From NCBI RefSeq assembly GCF_039539445.1, contig NZ_BAABDD010000003.1, positions 274,282 through 338,281 on the forward strand: a stretch of 64,000 nucleotides of DNA, read 5' to 3'. The stretch's first letter is position 1, and each line of letters begins with the position of its first letter. The notes beneath the pieces are model-generated. The model searched no databases. It was given only the letters and a program-made list of their open reading frames with translations, and was not told where the DNA came from. This document shows positions 32,224 through 40,420 of the stretch, piece after piece. Origin of the DNA: Salinactinospora qingdaonensis (GTDB lineage Bacteria; Actinomycetota; Actinomycetes; Streptosporangiales; Streptosporangiaceae). Both the position numbers and the translations under genes were made by a program.

Positions 32224-32469
32224 ATGGACAACGAGGTGCGGCTCCCGCAGTACGGGATGGGCATGTCGGAGGCCGAGATCCTGGAGTGGTACGTTGAGGA
32301 GGGCGACACCGTCGTCGAAGGCGCCGACCTACTGGAGATCGAGGCGGAGAAGGCCCGCGAGGTGCTGCCCGCGCCGGCCACCGGAACCCTCAAACAGATC
32401 GTGGCCCACCCCGGCGAGGTGGTGGAGGTCCGCGCGCTGCTCGGTGTGATCGTCAGCGAGGACGAGTGA
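32224..32469 (+). CDS. Free-standing lipoyl-domain protein
   Basis: An 81-residue protein that is almost exactly one lipoyl domain: V-R-L-P-Q-Y-G-M-G-M-S-E-A at the N-terminus and the lipoylated lysine (Lys43) in E-I-E-A-E-K-A at the hairpin tip. In ordinary complexes this domain is the N-terminus of E2; here it is a separate protein, a mobile acyl carrier. ATG 32224 has better spacing to AGGAG than GTG 32218. The stop overlaps the next start (TGATG). Confidence 0.9.
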   Translation: MDNEVRLPQYGMGMSEAEILEWYVEEGDTVVEGADLLEIEAEKAREVLPAPATGTLKQIVAHPGEVVEVRALLGVIVSEDE

Positions 32470-33179
32470 TGGCCGAGCCGACCGCCACCGCCGAGGACCC
32501 GCGCGGCAGCAGCACCCTGACCCGGCCCAGCGGGCTGCGCCGCCGCATCGGCGCCCACATGGTCGACTCGCTGGCCACCAGCCCGCACGCCGCCACCGCC
32601 GTGGAGGTCCGCTTCGACCGGGTGCTGGCGACCCGAGCCGCCCACGGCGGTGAGCGCCCGCCCGGCGTAGTGGCCTTCGTGGGGTGGGCGTGCGCCCGGG
32701 CGATCGCCGAGTTCCCGCTGGTCAACGCCAGTTGGGAGGAGGGCGGTATCCGAGTGTTCGACCACGTGGGGCTGGGCGTGGCCGTGGACCTCGACCACGC
32801 GGGCCTGGTCGTGCCGGTCGTGCGCCACGCCGAGGAACTCACCCCCACCCAACTCCAGGAACGCATCGACGACCTCACCTCCCGGGCGCGCGAGCGCCGG
32901 CTCGGCGTCGCCGACCTGGAAGGGGGCACCTTCACCGTGTCCAGCCTGGGCCGCAGCGGCACCCTGTTCACCATCCCGGTCATTAACCAGCCCCAGTCGG
33001 CCATCCTCTCCTGCGACACGGTGACCTCCCGGCCCGTGGTGGAGCACGGCGCCGACGGGCCGCAGGTGGGCATCGGCCAGGTCGGTGTGCTCACCGCGTC
33101 CTTCGACCACCGCACCTTCGACGGCGCCTACTGCGCCGCCTTCCTCGACCGCGTACGCACACTGCTGGAGTCGTGCTAG
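32469..33179 (+). CDS. Minimal E2 acyltransferase (catalytic domain only)
   Basis: A 236-residue 2-oxoacid dehydrogenase acyltransferase catalytic domain. S-G-L-R-R-R-I-G-A-H-M begins the domain, V-N-A-S-W-E, L-G-V-A-V-D and G-L-V-V-P-V-V follow, and the active site D-H-R-T-F-D-G is complete near the C-terminus. There is no lipoyl domain (supplied by the previous gene) and no peripheral-subunit-binding domain, so how E1 and E3 dock is unclear. No lipoamide dehydrogenase gene is in the cluster. Confidence 0.9.
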   Translation: MAEPTATAEDPRGSSTLTRPSGLRRRIGAHMVDSLATSPHAATAVEVRFDRVLATRAAHGGERPPGVVAFVGWACARAIAEFPLVNASWEEGGIRVFDHVGLGVAVDLDHAGLVVPVVRHAEELTPTQLQERIDDLTSRARERRLGVADLEGGTFTVSSLGRSGTLFTIPVINQPQSAILSCDTVTSRPVVEHGADGPQVGIGQVGVLTASFDHRTFDGAYCAAFLDRVRTLLESC

Positions 33180-33549
33180 CGCCCCGGCCCGCCATCACCC
33201 CTCCCGCCGCTGGGCGCGCGGGAGGCGGCTGCGCTTGAGGGACGGGACCGCCGACGGGAGGCTGCCCCCTGCCCGCCGACAGGGCTCGCGGGGCCCGCCC
33301 CTCGGGCGTGTTGGATAGGCTTTGCGGGGCCGCGCGCAGACTGCTCAGAGGCCGGACGACGAGGCTCTTCGCAACCTCTGCGCGCAAGGTCGGGCACGGC
33401 AGGCGGGGCGAGAGGAGCCCACGCGGCCAATCCTCTCCAGCCACCCAGGTGGCACGTCGATGGCGGCCCTACCCGACGCTCCCCGCGGCCCTCCCGACCC
33501 TATGGACGCTCAGGAACGAACCACCCAGCAAAAGGTAAGGAAACCGGTG
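33180..33549. other. Intergenic stretch after the dehydrogenase operon
   Basis: A terminator-like hairpin occupies 33200-33225. Otherwise I see no gene; the 33.3-33.5 kb part probably holds the promoter and leader of the RNA methyltransferase gene. Confidence 0.4.
33200..33225 (+). terminator. Terminator-like hairpin after the E2 gene
   Basis: CCTCCCGC and GCGGGAGG pair perfectly over 8 bp around a 10-nt loop, 21 bp after the E2 stop. Confidence 0.5.
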
Positions 33550-34623
33550 ATGGCAGTTCGCGTGATGGCGCGGACCCTGCGCGGCCTGGAGGAGGTCGCC
33601 GCCCACGAGATCGAGCAGCGCCGGCTGGGCGAGGTCGAACACCTGCGCCACCGCGAGGTGTGGTTCGCCGCGGCTGAGCCCACCCCCGAACTGCTGGGGC
33701 TGCGCACCGTCGACGACCTGTTCCTCGTGGTCGGAATCGTCGACGACGTCGGTCACACCAAAGCCGACCTGCCCGCCTTCGCCGAACCGGCCGCCGAGGC
33801 GCCGCTGCGCGAGGCGCTGCGCTCGCGCCACCAGTGCGGCGGGCCGGAGACTCCCCACGGCGTCGACGTCGCCGCGTCGTTTCTGGGCCGGCGCACCTAC
33901 AGCCGCTACGACATCGAGGACACCGTAGGCGAACGGGTCGCGGCACTGCTCGACCTGCCGTACCACTCCCGGCGGGGCAACGTCGCACCGCCCGAAGGCA
34001 ACGCCTCGTTCCGGGTGACCTTGGAGGATCGGCAGGCGGTGCTGGCACTGCGCATCACCCAACGGCCGCTGCACCGCAGGGACTACAAGCAGTCCTCCAC
34101 AGTGGGCACGCTGCACCCGCCGCTGGCCGCGGCTATGGCGCTGCTGGCAGATAGCGAACCGGGACAGTGGGTGCTGGACCCCTGCTGCGGCACGGGCACG
34201 CTGCTCATCGAGGCCGGCGCGCTCGCGCCGGGAGCGCAACTGCTGGGCGGCGACCACGACGGCGCGACGCTCACGGCGGCCGTGTCCAACGCCGACCTCG
34301 TGGGGCTCGCCGACGCCAACCCCCTCACCTGGACCCGCGCCGACGCGGGCCGGCTGCCGCTGGCCACCGGCGGCGTGGACCGGGTGGTGAGCAACCCGCC
34401 GTGGGGCCGCCAGGTCACCGCACACGGCACCCTCGCCGAGCAGCCGCACCTGTTCTACAGCGAACTGCGGCGAGTGCTGGCCCCGCAAGGGCGGGCGGTG
34501 CTGCTCCTGCACGACGCCGAGGAGCACCTCTCCCACGCCAAAGCCGCCGGCCTGCGGGAACACCACACCGTGCCGGTGAGCCTGTTCGGCACCCACCCCT
34601 CGGTGGTCACCCTCACCGGTTGA
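33550..34623 (+). CDS. THUMP-domain RNA methyltransferase
   Basis: A 357-residue methyltransferase. The N-terminal part (V-M-A-R-T-L-R-G-L-E-E-V-A-A-H-E-I) looks like the ferredoxin-like/THUMP RNA-binding module of RlmL/TrmN-type enzymes. The SAM domain has motif I L-D-P-C-C-G-T-G-T-L-L-I-E-A near residue 212 and catalytic motif N-P-P-W-G. It probably makes an N2-methylguanine or N6-methyladenine in tRNA or rRNA; the exact site cannot be told. ATG at 33550 follows AAGGAA. The gene stands alone and is likely housekeeping. Confidence 0.88.
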   Translation: MAVRVMARTLRGLEEVAAHEIEQRRLGEVEHLRHREVWFAAAEPTPELLGLRTVDDLFLVVGIVDDVGHTKADLPAFAEPAAEAPLREALRSRHQCGGPETPHGVDVAASFLGRRTYSRYDIEDTVGERVAALLDLPYHSRRGNVAPPEGNASFRVTLEDRQAVLALRITQRPLHRRDYKQSSTVGTLHPPLAAAMALLADSEPGQWVLDPCCGTGTLLIEAGALAPGAQLLGGDHDGATLTAAVSNADLVGLADANPLTWTRADAGRLPLATGGVDRVVSNPPWGRQVTAHGTLAEQPHLFYSELRRVLAPQGRAVLLLHDAEEHLSHAKAAGLREHHTVPVSLFGTHPSVVTLTG

Positions 34624-34809
34624 GACGATGGCACCGCAACGCAGCACCGTTCTCGCTTTCGACACCCGCCGGCACCGAGCATGGATACTGTGCGCCGGAG
34701 CCACCCGCGGCAAACAGAAGACGGCGACGCCAAGAGGGTGGCGGGGCAGCCACCGCGCCGGCGTCGCCCGCCGAAACGCGGGGGCGGGGTGACCTGAATG
34801 TTCTTCCAC

Positions 34810-34844
34810 CGCTCGTACCTCGATCGCTCCGCGATCTCGGCAGC
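34810..34844 (-). repeat. Dispersed hairpin repeat, reverse copy
   Basis: A reverse copy with GCTCGTACCTCGATCGCTCC, a few substitutions from the consensus. It follows the RNA methyltransferase gene. Confidence 0.75.
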
Positions 34845-34888
34845 TCCTCGGGGCGACGGTCGCTGTCACAACTCGGGGGCGTAGCCGC

Positions 34889-35115
34889 CGGCGGTGCCTC
34901 GAAACGACGAGATGAGCCCGAACACCCCCTCAAGAGCGACACCCCCTGCCTTAACCCAGACGCATGACCACCGGCGGTGCCTCGAAACGACGAGATGAGC
35001 CCGAACACCCCCTCAAGAGCGACACCCCCTGCCTTAACCCGGGCGTATGGCCACCGGCGGTGCCTCGAAACGGTGGGGTAAGTCCAAACAACTCCTCGAC
35101 GGCTACACCCCACCA
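34889..35115. repeat. 83-bp tandem repeat, three units
   Basis: GCGGTGCCTCGAAAC begins at 34891, 34974 and 35057, a period of 83 bp; the third unit is diverged. 83 is not a multiple of three and no frame is conserved, so I regard it as non-coding. Confidence 0.8.
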
Positions 35116-35237
35116 CGGGCTGCCAAGCGAGCAAGCACACCACAGCGCGCCCCGACTCACTTCCCATCGTCACCCGAGCACCACTACCACCGGTTCGCCT
35201 CGTCGCTGAAGCTCTCCAGCGACCACCGCCCCGAAGG

Positions 35238-35272
35238 GCTGCCGAGAGCGCGAAGCGGTCGAGGCGCGAGCG
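35238..35272 (+). repeat. Dispersed hairpin repeat, diverged copy
   Basis: GCTGCCGAGAGCGCGAAGCG with several changes from the consensus. It lies just downstream of the 3' end of the MarR gene. Confidence 0.65.
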
Positions 35273-35318
35273 ACGGAAGGCCCCTCATCCGTCCTTTGCC
35301 CACCGTCTCGAACAGACA

Positions 35319-35918
35319 TCACGGCCCTGCCGCCTCCCCTGGCCGCCGACCGTCCTCGGCGCTGTCCGTCGCCTCCCTGCGCCCGCGCGGCTCATCGCGG
35401 CGAGGAGGGCGGTGGCTGTGCTGCTCCAGATGAGGGTGGTGGTGGCCGTGGCCATGCTCGGACGGGGCGGCGTGCCACGGTGGGGCGTCGGCGCGGATGG
35501 CGCGCACGAGGGCGGGTAGTCCGAGGAGGAGGGCGTCGCGCTCCCGCTGGTTCATAGCCTCGGTCCACCGCACGTAATGAGCATGGAACTGATGGGCTAT
35601 GCGCTCGTGCAGCTCCCTGCCACGCTGGGTCAACCTGAGCTGGTAGAGACGCCGGTTGTCGGGTGCACGCTCGCGCACCAGCAGCTCCTTGCGTTCCATA
35701 TCGGCCACCATCCGGCTGACGGTGCTCTTCTCCAGCCCCAACCGTTGTCCCAGCTCGCGCTGCGAGATCGGGCTCTCGGTGTCGAGTTCGTGCAGGGCGA
35801 GCCCCTGTGACAGCGACACGCCGAGCCCCGGGACCTGCTGTTCGAACTGCAACAGCCCGGCGGCGCGGATGAGATCCATGAGCAGCGCGTGAATGCGTTC
35901 CGGGGCGCTGTCGGTCAC
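35319..35918 (-). CDS. MarR-family transcriptional regulator with His-rich tail
   Basis: A 199-residue regulator. Winged-helix core residues ~25-140: L-S-Q-G-L-A-L-H-E-L, then I-S-Q-R-E-L-G-Q-R-L-G-L-E-K-S-T-V-S-R-M-V-A-D-M-E-R-K-E-L and the wing A-P-D-N-R-R-L-Y-Q-L-R-L-T. The C-terminus carries E-H-G-H-G-H-H-H-P-H and a basic extension, which could bind metal. The start is GTG 35918 with GGGAGG before it. It is divergent from a SAM methyltransferase that also has a His-Gly-rich N-terminus, with two palindromes in the shared promoter. Confidence 0.9.
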   Translation of the reverse strand: MTDSAPERIHALLMDLIRAAGLLQFEQQVPGLGVSLSQGLALHELDTESPISQRELGQRLGLEKSTVSRMVADMERKELLVRERAPDNRRLYQLRLTQRGRELHERIAHQFHAHYVRWTEAMNQRERDALLLGLPALVRAIRADAPPWHAAPSEHGHGHHHPHLEQHSHRPPRRDEPRGRREATDSAEDGRRPGEAAGP

Positions 35919-35953
35919 GCGCTCACCTCCCGTGGTGCGATCTCTCCCCCAAG

Positions 35954-35970
35954 AGTTGTGCCTTGCAACT
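35954..35970. promoter_or_regulatory. MarR-type operator 1
   Basis: AGTTG-TGCCTTG-CAACT is a 17-bp palindrome with a 7-bp spacer. It contains the possible -35 TTGCAA (35964-35969) of the rightward promoter, whose -10 would be TACAGT (35988-35993). Confidence 0.75.
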
Positions 35971-35990
35971 GTCTGGCGTACTCTCAGTAC

Positions 35991-36007
35991 AGTTGCATAC
36001 TACAACT
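35991..36007. promoter_or_regulatory. MarR-type operator 2
   Basis: AGTTG-CATACTA-CAACT repeats operator 1 in arms and spacing, 37 bp centre to centre. It overlaps the -10 region, so a bound MarR dimer would block transcription of the methyltransferase gene. Confidence 0.75.
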
Positions 36008-36022
36008 TTCAGGGGGTTCACG

Positions 36023-36670
36023 ATGCGCGCTCACCCGCACAGCGGCCACGGACACGGGCATGGCCACGGTCCGGAGCGGATCTTCCAAGGACGAGGGAGC
36101 CGGTTCTACGACCGTGTGGCACGCTGGCTAGGGCGCGGCCTGTACGGCCGCATCGCCGACGACATCGCCGACGCCGCGGTAGACGAAGGCGACGTGCTCG
36201 ACATCGGCACCGGCCCCGGCGTGCTCGTCGACGAGATCGCCCGCCGCCGTCGCGACCTGCGACTGACCGGGATCGACCTCTCCGAGGACATGATCGCCGC
36301 GGCCCAGCGCAACCTGGAGATATGGGGGTCCCGGGCCAACGCCCACGTGGGCGACGTGACCGAACTGCCGTTTCCCGACGACTCCTTCGACCTGATCGTC
36401 ACTTCGTTCAGCCTGCACCACTGGGAGGACCCGCAGGCGGCGGTCCCGGAACTGGCGCGGGTGCTACGGCCGGGCGGGCGCCTCTACATCTACGACTTCC
36501 GATTCGCGCCGTTCGAGACCATCGTCGACACCGCCCGCGCCCAATCGGTGCTCACCGGCCGTCCGGCGCGACGCACCCAGATCCGCACCGGCGTCCCGCT
36601 GCTGCCACGGTGCGTACGCCAGGTCTTGTCGGCCGCGCCCACTACTCCCGGAGGCGGCACCGGTTCGTGA
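36023..36670 (+). CDS. SAM-dependent methyltransferase (UbiE/class I) with His-Gly-rich N-terminus
   Basis: A 215-residue methyltransferase. Residues 4-16 form H-P-H-S-G-H-G-H-G-H-G-H-G, a possible metal-binding stretch. The class I fold follows: motif I V-L-D-I-G-T-G-P-G-V-L, I-D-L-S-E-D-M-I, D-V-T-E-L-P-F-P-D-D-S-F-D and H-H-W-E-D-P with V-L-R-P-G-G. The substrate is not deducible. CAGGGGG precedes the ATG. Control by the divergent MarR and the His tail in both proteins hint at a metal- or toxin-responsive unit. Confidence 0.88.
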   Translation: MRAHPHSGHGHGHGHGPERIFQGRGSRFYDRVARWLGRGLYGRIADDIADAAVDEGDVLDIGTGPGVLVDEIARRRRDLRLTGIDLSEDMIAAAQRNLEIWGSRANAHVGDVTELPFPDDSFDLIVTSFSLHHWEDPQAAVPELARVLRPGGRLYIYDFRFAPFETIVDTARAQSVLTGRPARRTQIRTGVPLLPRCVRQVLSAAPTTPGGGTGS

Positions 36671-36689
36671 TCGTCGCGGACAGCACGCG

Positions 36690-36734
36690 GCCCTTCGGGA
36701 GAGGGCCCAATGTCGAGGCCATCTCCCGAAGGGC
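36690..36734. terminator. Bidirectional terminator
   Basis: GCCCTTCGGGAGA (36690-36702) and TCTCCCGAAGGGC (36722-36734) form a perfect 13-bp stem with a 19-nt loop between convergent genes ending at 36670 and 36775. Confidence 0.8.
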
Positions 36735-36774
36735 ATAAGGGGAAAGGAGCCGGCTCGACCCGCCCCTTACCGCA

Positions 36775-37803
36775 TCAGGTGCGCTTCCAGTGCTTCAGAC
36801 TGTCGATCGCCACCGCCAAGACGATGACGGCGCCCTTGACGATGAGCTGGTAGAAGAACGGCACATTCATGAGCAGCAGCCCGTTGCTCAGCACACCCAT
36901 GATCATCGCGCCGATCAGCGTTCCCTGGACGCGACCCACCCCGCCCATGAGGCTGGTGCCGCCGAGTACGACCGCCGCGATCGCGTCCAGCTCGTAGCTC
37001 TCACCGGCGGTGGGCTGGCCACTGACGACCCGGGCCGAGAAGAGCACGCCCGCCAGCCCCGCGCACGCGCCGGCGATGACGTAGACCTTCGTCAGGGTCC
37101 ACTTGACCTTGATACCGGAGAGACGGGCGGCCTCGGGGTTGCCGCCGATGGCGTAGACCTCGTTGCCGAACCGCGTGCGCGCCAACAGGAACCACAGCGT
37201 CACGTAGACCAGCAGCATCACCACGATGGGCACGGGCACCCCGAGGATGAGCCCGTCGCCGAGCAGGCGAAACCCCAAGTCGTCGGCGATCAGCGGCCGG
37301 CCGTCGGTCAACGAGTAGGCGGTGCCGCGCAGGTAGGTCAACGCGCCAAGGGTGACGATGAATGCCGGCAGCCCCAGGTAAGCGACGAGCGTACCGTTGA
37401 CCATCCCGAACACCGCACCGACCAGGATGCCGCCGAGGACGCACACAATGGCGGGCGCGCCGCTGGTCCACAGCAGCACCGACACCACCCCGCACACCGC
37501 GAGGTTGGAGCCCACGGACAGGTCAATCCCTCGGGTGAGGATGACCAGGGTCATCCCGGCCGCCAGGATCGCGTTGATGGAGGCGGCCCGAGCGATGTTG
37601 AACCCGTTGCTGAGGGTGAGGAAGTTCGGCGCGATCACGGCCATGAGCACGACCATGAGGACGAGAACGCCGAGAATGCCGTACCGGTCCCACAGCAGTG
37701 CGAGTCGGGCCCCGTCGAAGCGCTTGGGGGTGGCGCCCTCCGGCTCGCGGCCGGGCTCGGGCGCCGGGGCAGGCGCCTCCGTGCTGCGGACAGATTCCGT
37801 CAT
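36775..37803 (-). CDS. Sugar ABC transporter permease, RbsC type
   Basis: A 342-residue permease. A hydrophilic Pro/Glu-rich N-terminus of ~30 residues precedes ten membrane segments: I-L-G-V-L-V-L-M-V-V-L-M-A-V, the conserved ILTRGIDLSVGSNLAVCGVV, L-P-A-F-I-V-T-L-G-A-L-T, and A-A-V-V-L-G-G-T-S-L-M-G-G-V-G. The middle loop Y-A-I-G-G-N-P-E-A-A-R-L-S-G-I is typical of carbohydrate-uptake CUT2 permeases. ATGA overlaps with the ATPase gene upstream. Confidence 0.92.
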   Translation of the reverse strand: MTESVRSTEAPAPAPEPGREPEGATPKRFDGARLALLWDRYGILGVLVLMVVLMAVIAPNFLTLSNGFNIARAASINAILAAGMTLVILTRGIDLSVGSNLAVCGVVSVLLWTSGAPAIVCVLGGILVGAVFGMVNGTLVAYLGLPAFIVTLGALTYLRGTAYSLTDGRPLIADDLGFRLLGDGLILGVPVPIVVMLLVYVTLWFLLARTRFGNEVYAIGGNPEAARLSGIKVKWTLTKVYVIAGACAGLAGVLFSARVVSGQPTAGESYELDAIAAVVLGGTSLMGGVGRVQGTLIGAMIMGVLSNGLLLMNVPFFYQLIVKGAVIVLAVAIDSLKHWKRT

Positions 37804-39374
37804 TGTGCCTCTCCCTGCTTGGTGACGGCTGCGCGCCGGCCGTCCGGCACGCCGTCGGTCTCGCCGTCGCCGGCCACGCCGGTGGCGTAGAGCATGACCG
37901 TTTCCTCTGTGGCCTCGTCATGGTCGAACTCTCCGGCGAGCCGACCGTTGCGCATGACCAGAATCCGGTCGCTGATCCCCAGCACCTCCGGCAGGTCGGA
38001 GGAGATCATGAGGACAGCCACCCCCTCCTTGGCCAAGCGGTCGATGATCTTGTAGATCTCGTGCTTGGCGCCGATGTCGACGCCGCGCGTGGGCTCGTCG
38101 AGCAGCAGCACGCGGGGCTGGACGGCCAGCCACCGGGCGAGCACAACCTTCTGTTGGTTACCGCCGGACAGGTTGCGGACATGCTGCTGCGGCGACGAGC
38201 ACCGGACATTGAGCGATTCGACCTGGCGGCGCACCAGCTCAGCGATCCGGCCAAACCGTAGGACACCGAGGTCGCTGAGCGCACCGAGCCCGGAAACCGT
38301 GATGTTCTCGCGAACGGCCAGGTCCAAGAAGAGCGCCTGTTCCTTGCGGCTCTCCGGCACTAACCCGATGCCCAGCTTGACGGCGTCGAGCGGGTTGCGG
38401 ATACGCACCGGCTCCCCGGCCATCCGGATCTCCCCGGCCCGGGCGCGCTCGGCGCCGAACAGCAGCCGAGCGAACTCGGTGCGTCCGGCGCCGATCAGCC
38501 CGGCCACCCCCACGACCTCGCCGGCGCGCAGCCGCACGTCCACCGGCCCCACTTGGGCGCCGTCGCCGAGCCCGCGCGTCTCCAGCACCACGTCGCCAGG
38601 CTCGTGGGGTTCGTGGACGTACAGGTCGTCGAGTTGGCGCCCCACCATCCGGGTGACGATGCTCTCCGGAGTGGTATCGGCGCGATCCGAAGTGTCGATC
38701 CAATGACCGTCGCGGAAGACGCTCACCCGATCGGCGAGCCGGTAGACCTCCTCCATGCGGTGGCTGATGTAGATGAGGCCCATCCCGCTCTCGCGCAACT
38801 CTTCGACCAGTTCGAGGAGGCGCTGTGCCTCTGCCTCGGACAGTGCGGCGGTCGGCTCGTCGAGGACGAGGATGCGCGCCTGCTGTGCCACCGCGCGCGC
38901 GATCTCGACCATCTGCTGCATGCCGACGCTGAGCCGCCCGATGACTGTGTCGGGCGAGACGTCGGCGCCGATCCGCCGCAACTTGGCCTCGGCGTCACGC
39001 CGCATCCGCGCCCGGTCGAGGGTTCCCCACGCGGTGCGGGGCTCCTGTCCCAGGGCGAGGTTCTGCGCCACCGTCATATTCGGCGCGGTGTTGAGCTCCT
39101 GGTGGATGACTGCGATCCCCAGCTCGGCCGACCGGTTGGGGGAGTCGATCGTGACCGGGCGTCCGTCGATCTCGATGCTGCCCTCGTCGGGAGTGTGAAT
39201 CCCGGCGAGCATCTTGATCAGCGTGGACTTACCGGCCCCGTTCTCCCCCATCAGGGCGTGCACCTCGCCGGGGCGCAGGTCGAACGTGACATCGGTCAGC
39301 GCCTTGACACCGGGGAAGCTCTTGCTGACCCGCGCCATCCGCAGCAGCGGCGGTGGGGACGTCGGAGCGTTCAT
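37800..39374 (-). CDS. Sugar ABC transporter ATP-binding protein, RbsA type
   Basis: A 524-residue tandem-ATPase CUT2 protein. The first half has Walker A G-E-N-G-A-G-K-S-T, signature L-S-V-G-M-Q-Q-M-V-E-I and Walker B L-V-L-D-E-P-T-A-A-L-S. The second half has the degenerate G-L-I-G-A-G-R-T-E in place of a Walker A, L-S-G-G-N-Q-Q-K and L-L-L-D-E-P-T-R-G-V-D. This asymmetry is normal for the family. It drives hexose or pentose uptake with the adjacent permease and binding protein. Confidence 0.94.
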   Translation of the reverse strand: MNAPTSPPPLLRMARVSKSFPGVKALTDVTFDLRPGEVHALMGENGAGKSTLIKMLAGIHTPDEGSIEIDGRPVTIDSPNRSAELGIAVIHQELNTAPNMTVAQNLALGQEPRTAWGTLDRARMRRDAEAKLRRIGADVSPDTVIGRLSVGMQQMVEIARAVAQQARILVLDEPTAALSEAEAQRLLELVEELRESGMGLIYISHRMEEVYRLADRVSVFRDGHWIDTSDRADTTPESIVTRMVGRQLDDLYVHEPHEPGDVVLETRGLGDGAQVGPVDVRLRAGEVVGVAGLIGAGRTEFARLLFGAERARAGEIRMAGEPVRIRNPLDAVKLGIGLVPESRKEQALFLDLAVRENITVSGLGALSDLGVLRFGRIAELVRRQVESLNVRCSSPQQHVRNLSGGNQQKVVLARWLAVQPRVLLLDEPTRGVDIGAKHEIYKIIDRLAKEGVAVLMISSDLPEVLGISDRILVMRNGRLAGEFDHDEATEETVMLYATGVAGDGETDGVPDGRRAAVTKQGEAQ

Positions 39375-39375
39375 G

Positions 39376-40335
39376 TCACTGCCAGCCCTCGTACTCGTCG
39401 AGGTTGTCGCGGGTGATCAGCTTCGTCTCCACGAGCCGCTCGCTGTTTTCCAGCTCCTCGCCGTTGTAGAGCTTCTCGGCCATTTCCAGCCCGGTGACAC
39501 CGAGCAGTTTGGGGTCTTGGGCCGCGGTCCCGACGAACATCGAGTCTTCCTTTTGCAGCTCCTCCTCGGCCTGGGGAGAGCCGTCGACCCCGGTGATGAC
39601 GAGGTCGTCGTAGCCGGCCTGCTCGGCGGCGAGGGTCGCCCCCAGGGCGGTGGGGTCGTTGATGCCGAAGATCCCCTTCACGTCGGGGTTGGCGGTGAGC
39701 ATGTCGGTGGTGATGGTCAACGCCTGGTTGCGGCCGTTGTCACCCGACTGTTTGGCGACGATCTCGACGTCGGGGTACTCCTCGGCAAGGACCTCCTCGC
39801 AGCCGGTGACCCGGTCCTGGACCGAGGAGATCGGGGTGCCGTCGACGAGGAGGATCTCCCCTTCTCCACCGATCTGTTCGGCGAGGTGTGTGCACGCCTG
39901 CGTGCCGGCCTGCACGTTGTCGGAGGTGACGAAGGCTTGCGCGCCCTTGGCCGTCACGTCGACGGCCACCACGGTGATGCCGGCCTCGGTCGCCCGCTGC
40001 ACGGCCGAACCGATGCCTTCGGAGTCCACAGCGTTGATGAGCAGGATGTCGATGCCCTGCTGGATGAACGCGTCGATCTGCTCGTTCTGCGCCCCGAGGT
40101 CCTGGCGGCCGTCCTCGGTGGTGACCGTGGCGTCCATCTCCTCAGCGGCGGACTCGACCCCTTCCTGCATGGCGATGAAGAACGGGTTGCTGAGGTCCTG
40201 GACCATCAGACCGATACGGTCGATTGTGCCGTCTTCTTCGGCAGCGAGTTCACGGCCGTCGCTGCACCCGGTTAGCAGCAGGCTACCGGTCGCGATGACA
40301 GACAGAGCGAATGTGGTGTATCGACGATTGTGCAT
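39376..40335 (-). CDS. Sugar-binding lipoprotein, RbsB-like
   Basis: A 319-residue periplasmic-binding-protein family 4 lipoprotein. The signal peptide ends in the lipobox L-L-L-T-G-C, followed by V-Q-D-L-S-N-P-F-F-I-A-M-Q-E-G-V, I-D-I-L-L-I-N-A-V-D-S-E-G and V-A-V-D-V-T-A-K-G-A at the substrate cleft. G-I-F-G-I-N-D-P-T-A-L-G-A and V-I-T-G-V-D-G-S-P-Q-A are C-terminal lobe markers. It captures the sugar for the importer. A hairpin (40355-40373) lies just upstream of the gene. Confidence 0.92.
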   Translation of the reverse strand: MHNRRYTTFALSVIATGSLLLTGCSDGRELAAEEDGTIDRIGLMVQDLSNPFFIAMQEGVESAAEEMDATVTTEDGRQDLGAQNEQIDAFIQQGIDILLINAVDSEGIGSAVQRATEAGITVVAVDVTAKGAQAFVTSDNVQAGTQACTHLAEQIGGEGEILLVDGTPISSVQDRVTGCEEVLAEEYPDVEIVAKQSGDNGRNQALTITTDMLTANPDVKGIFGINDPTALGATLAAEQAGYDDLVITGVDGSPQAEEELQKEDSMFVGTAAQDPKLLGVTGLEMAEKLYNGEELENSERLVETKLITRDNLDEYEGWQ

Positions 40336-40354
40336 AGTGTTACTTTCACTTTCT

Positions 40355-40373
40355 CCCCATGCCGGACATGGGG
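40355..40373 (-). terminator. Hairpin in the manA-rbsB gap
   Basis: CCCCATG-CCGGA-CATGGGG is a perfect 7-bp stem 20 bp upstream of the sugar-binding protein start. It may be a transcript-processing or partial-termination structure inside the operon. Confidence 0.45.
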
Positions 40374-40420
40374 TGCCAAACGGATGGCTCCGCAGCGGGG
40401 TGATGCAGCGGATGTGAGCG

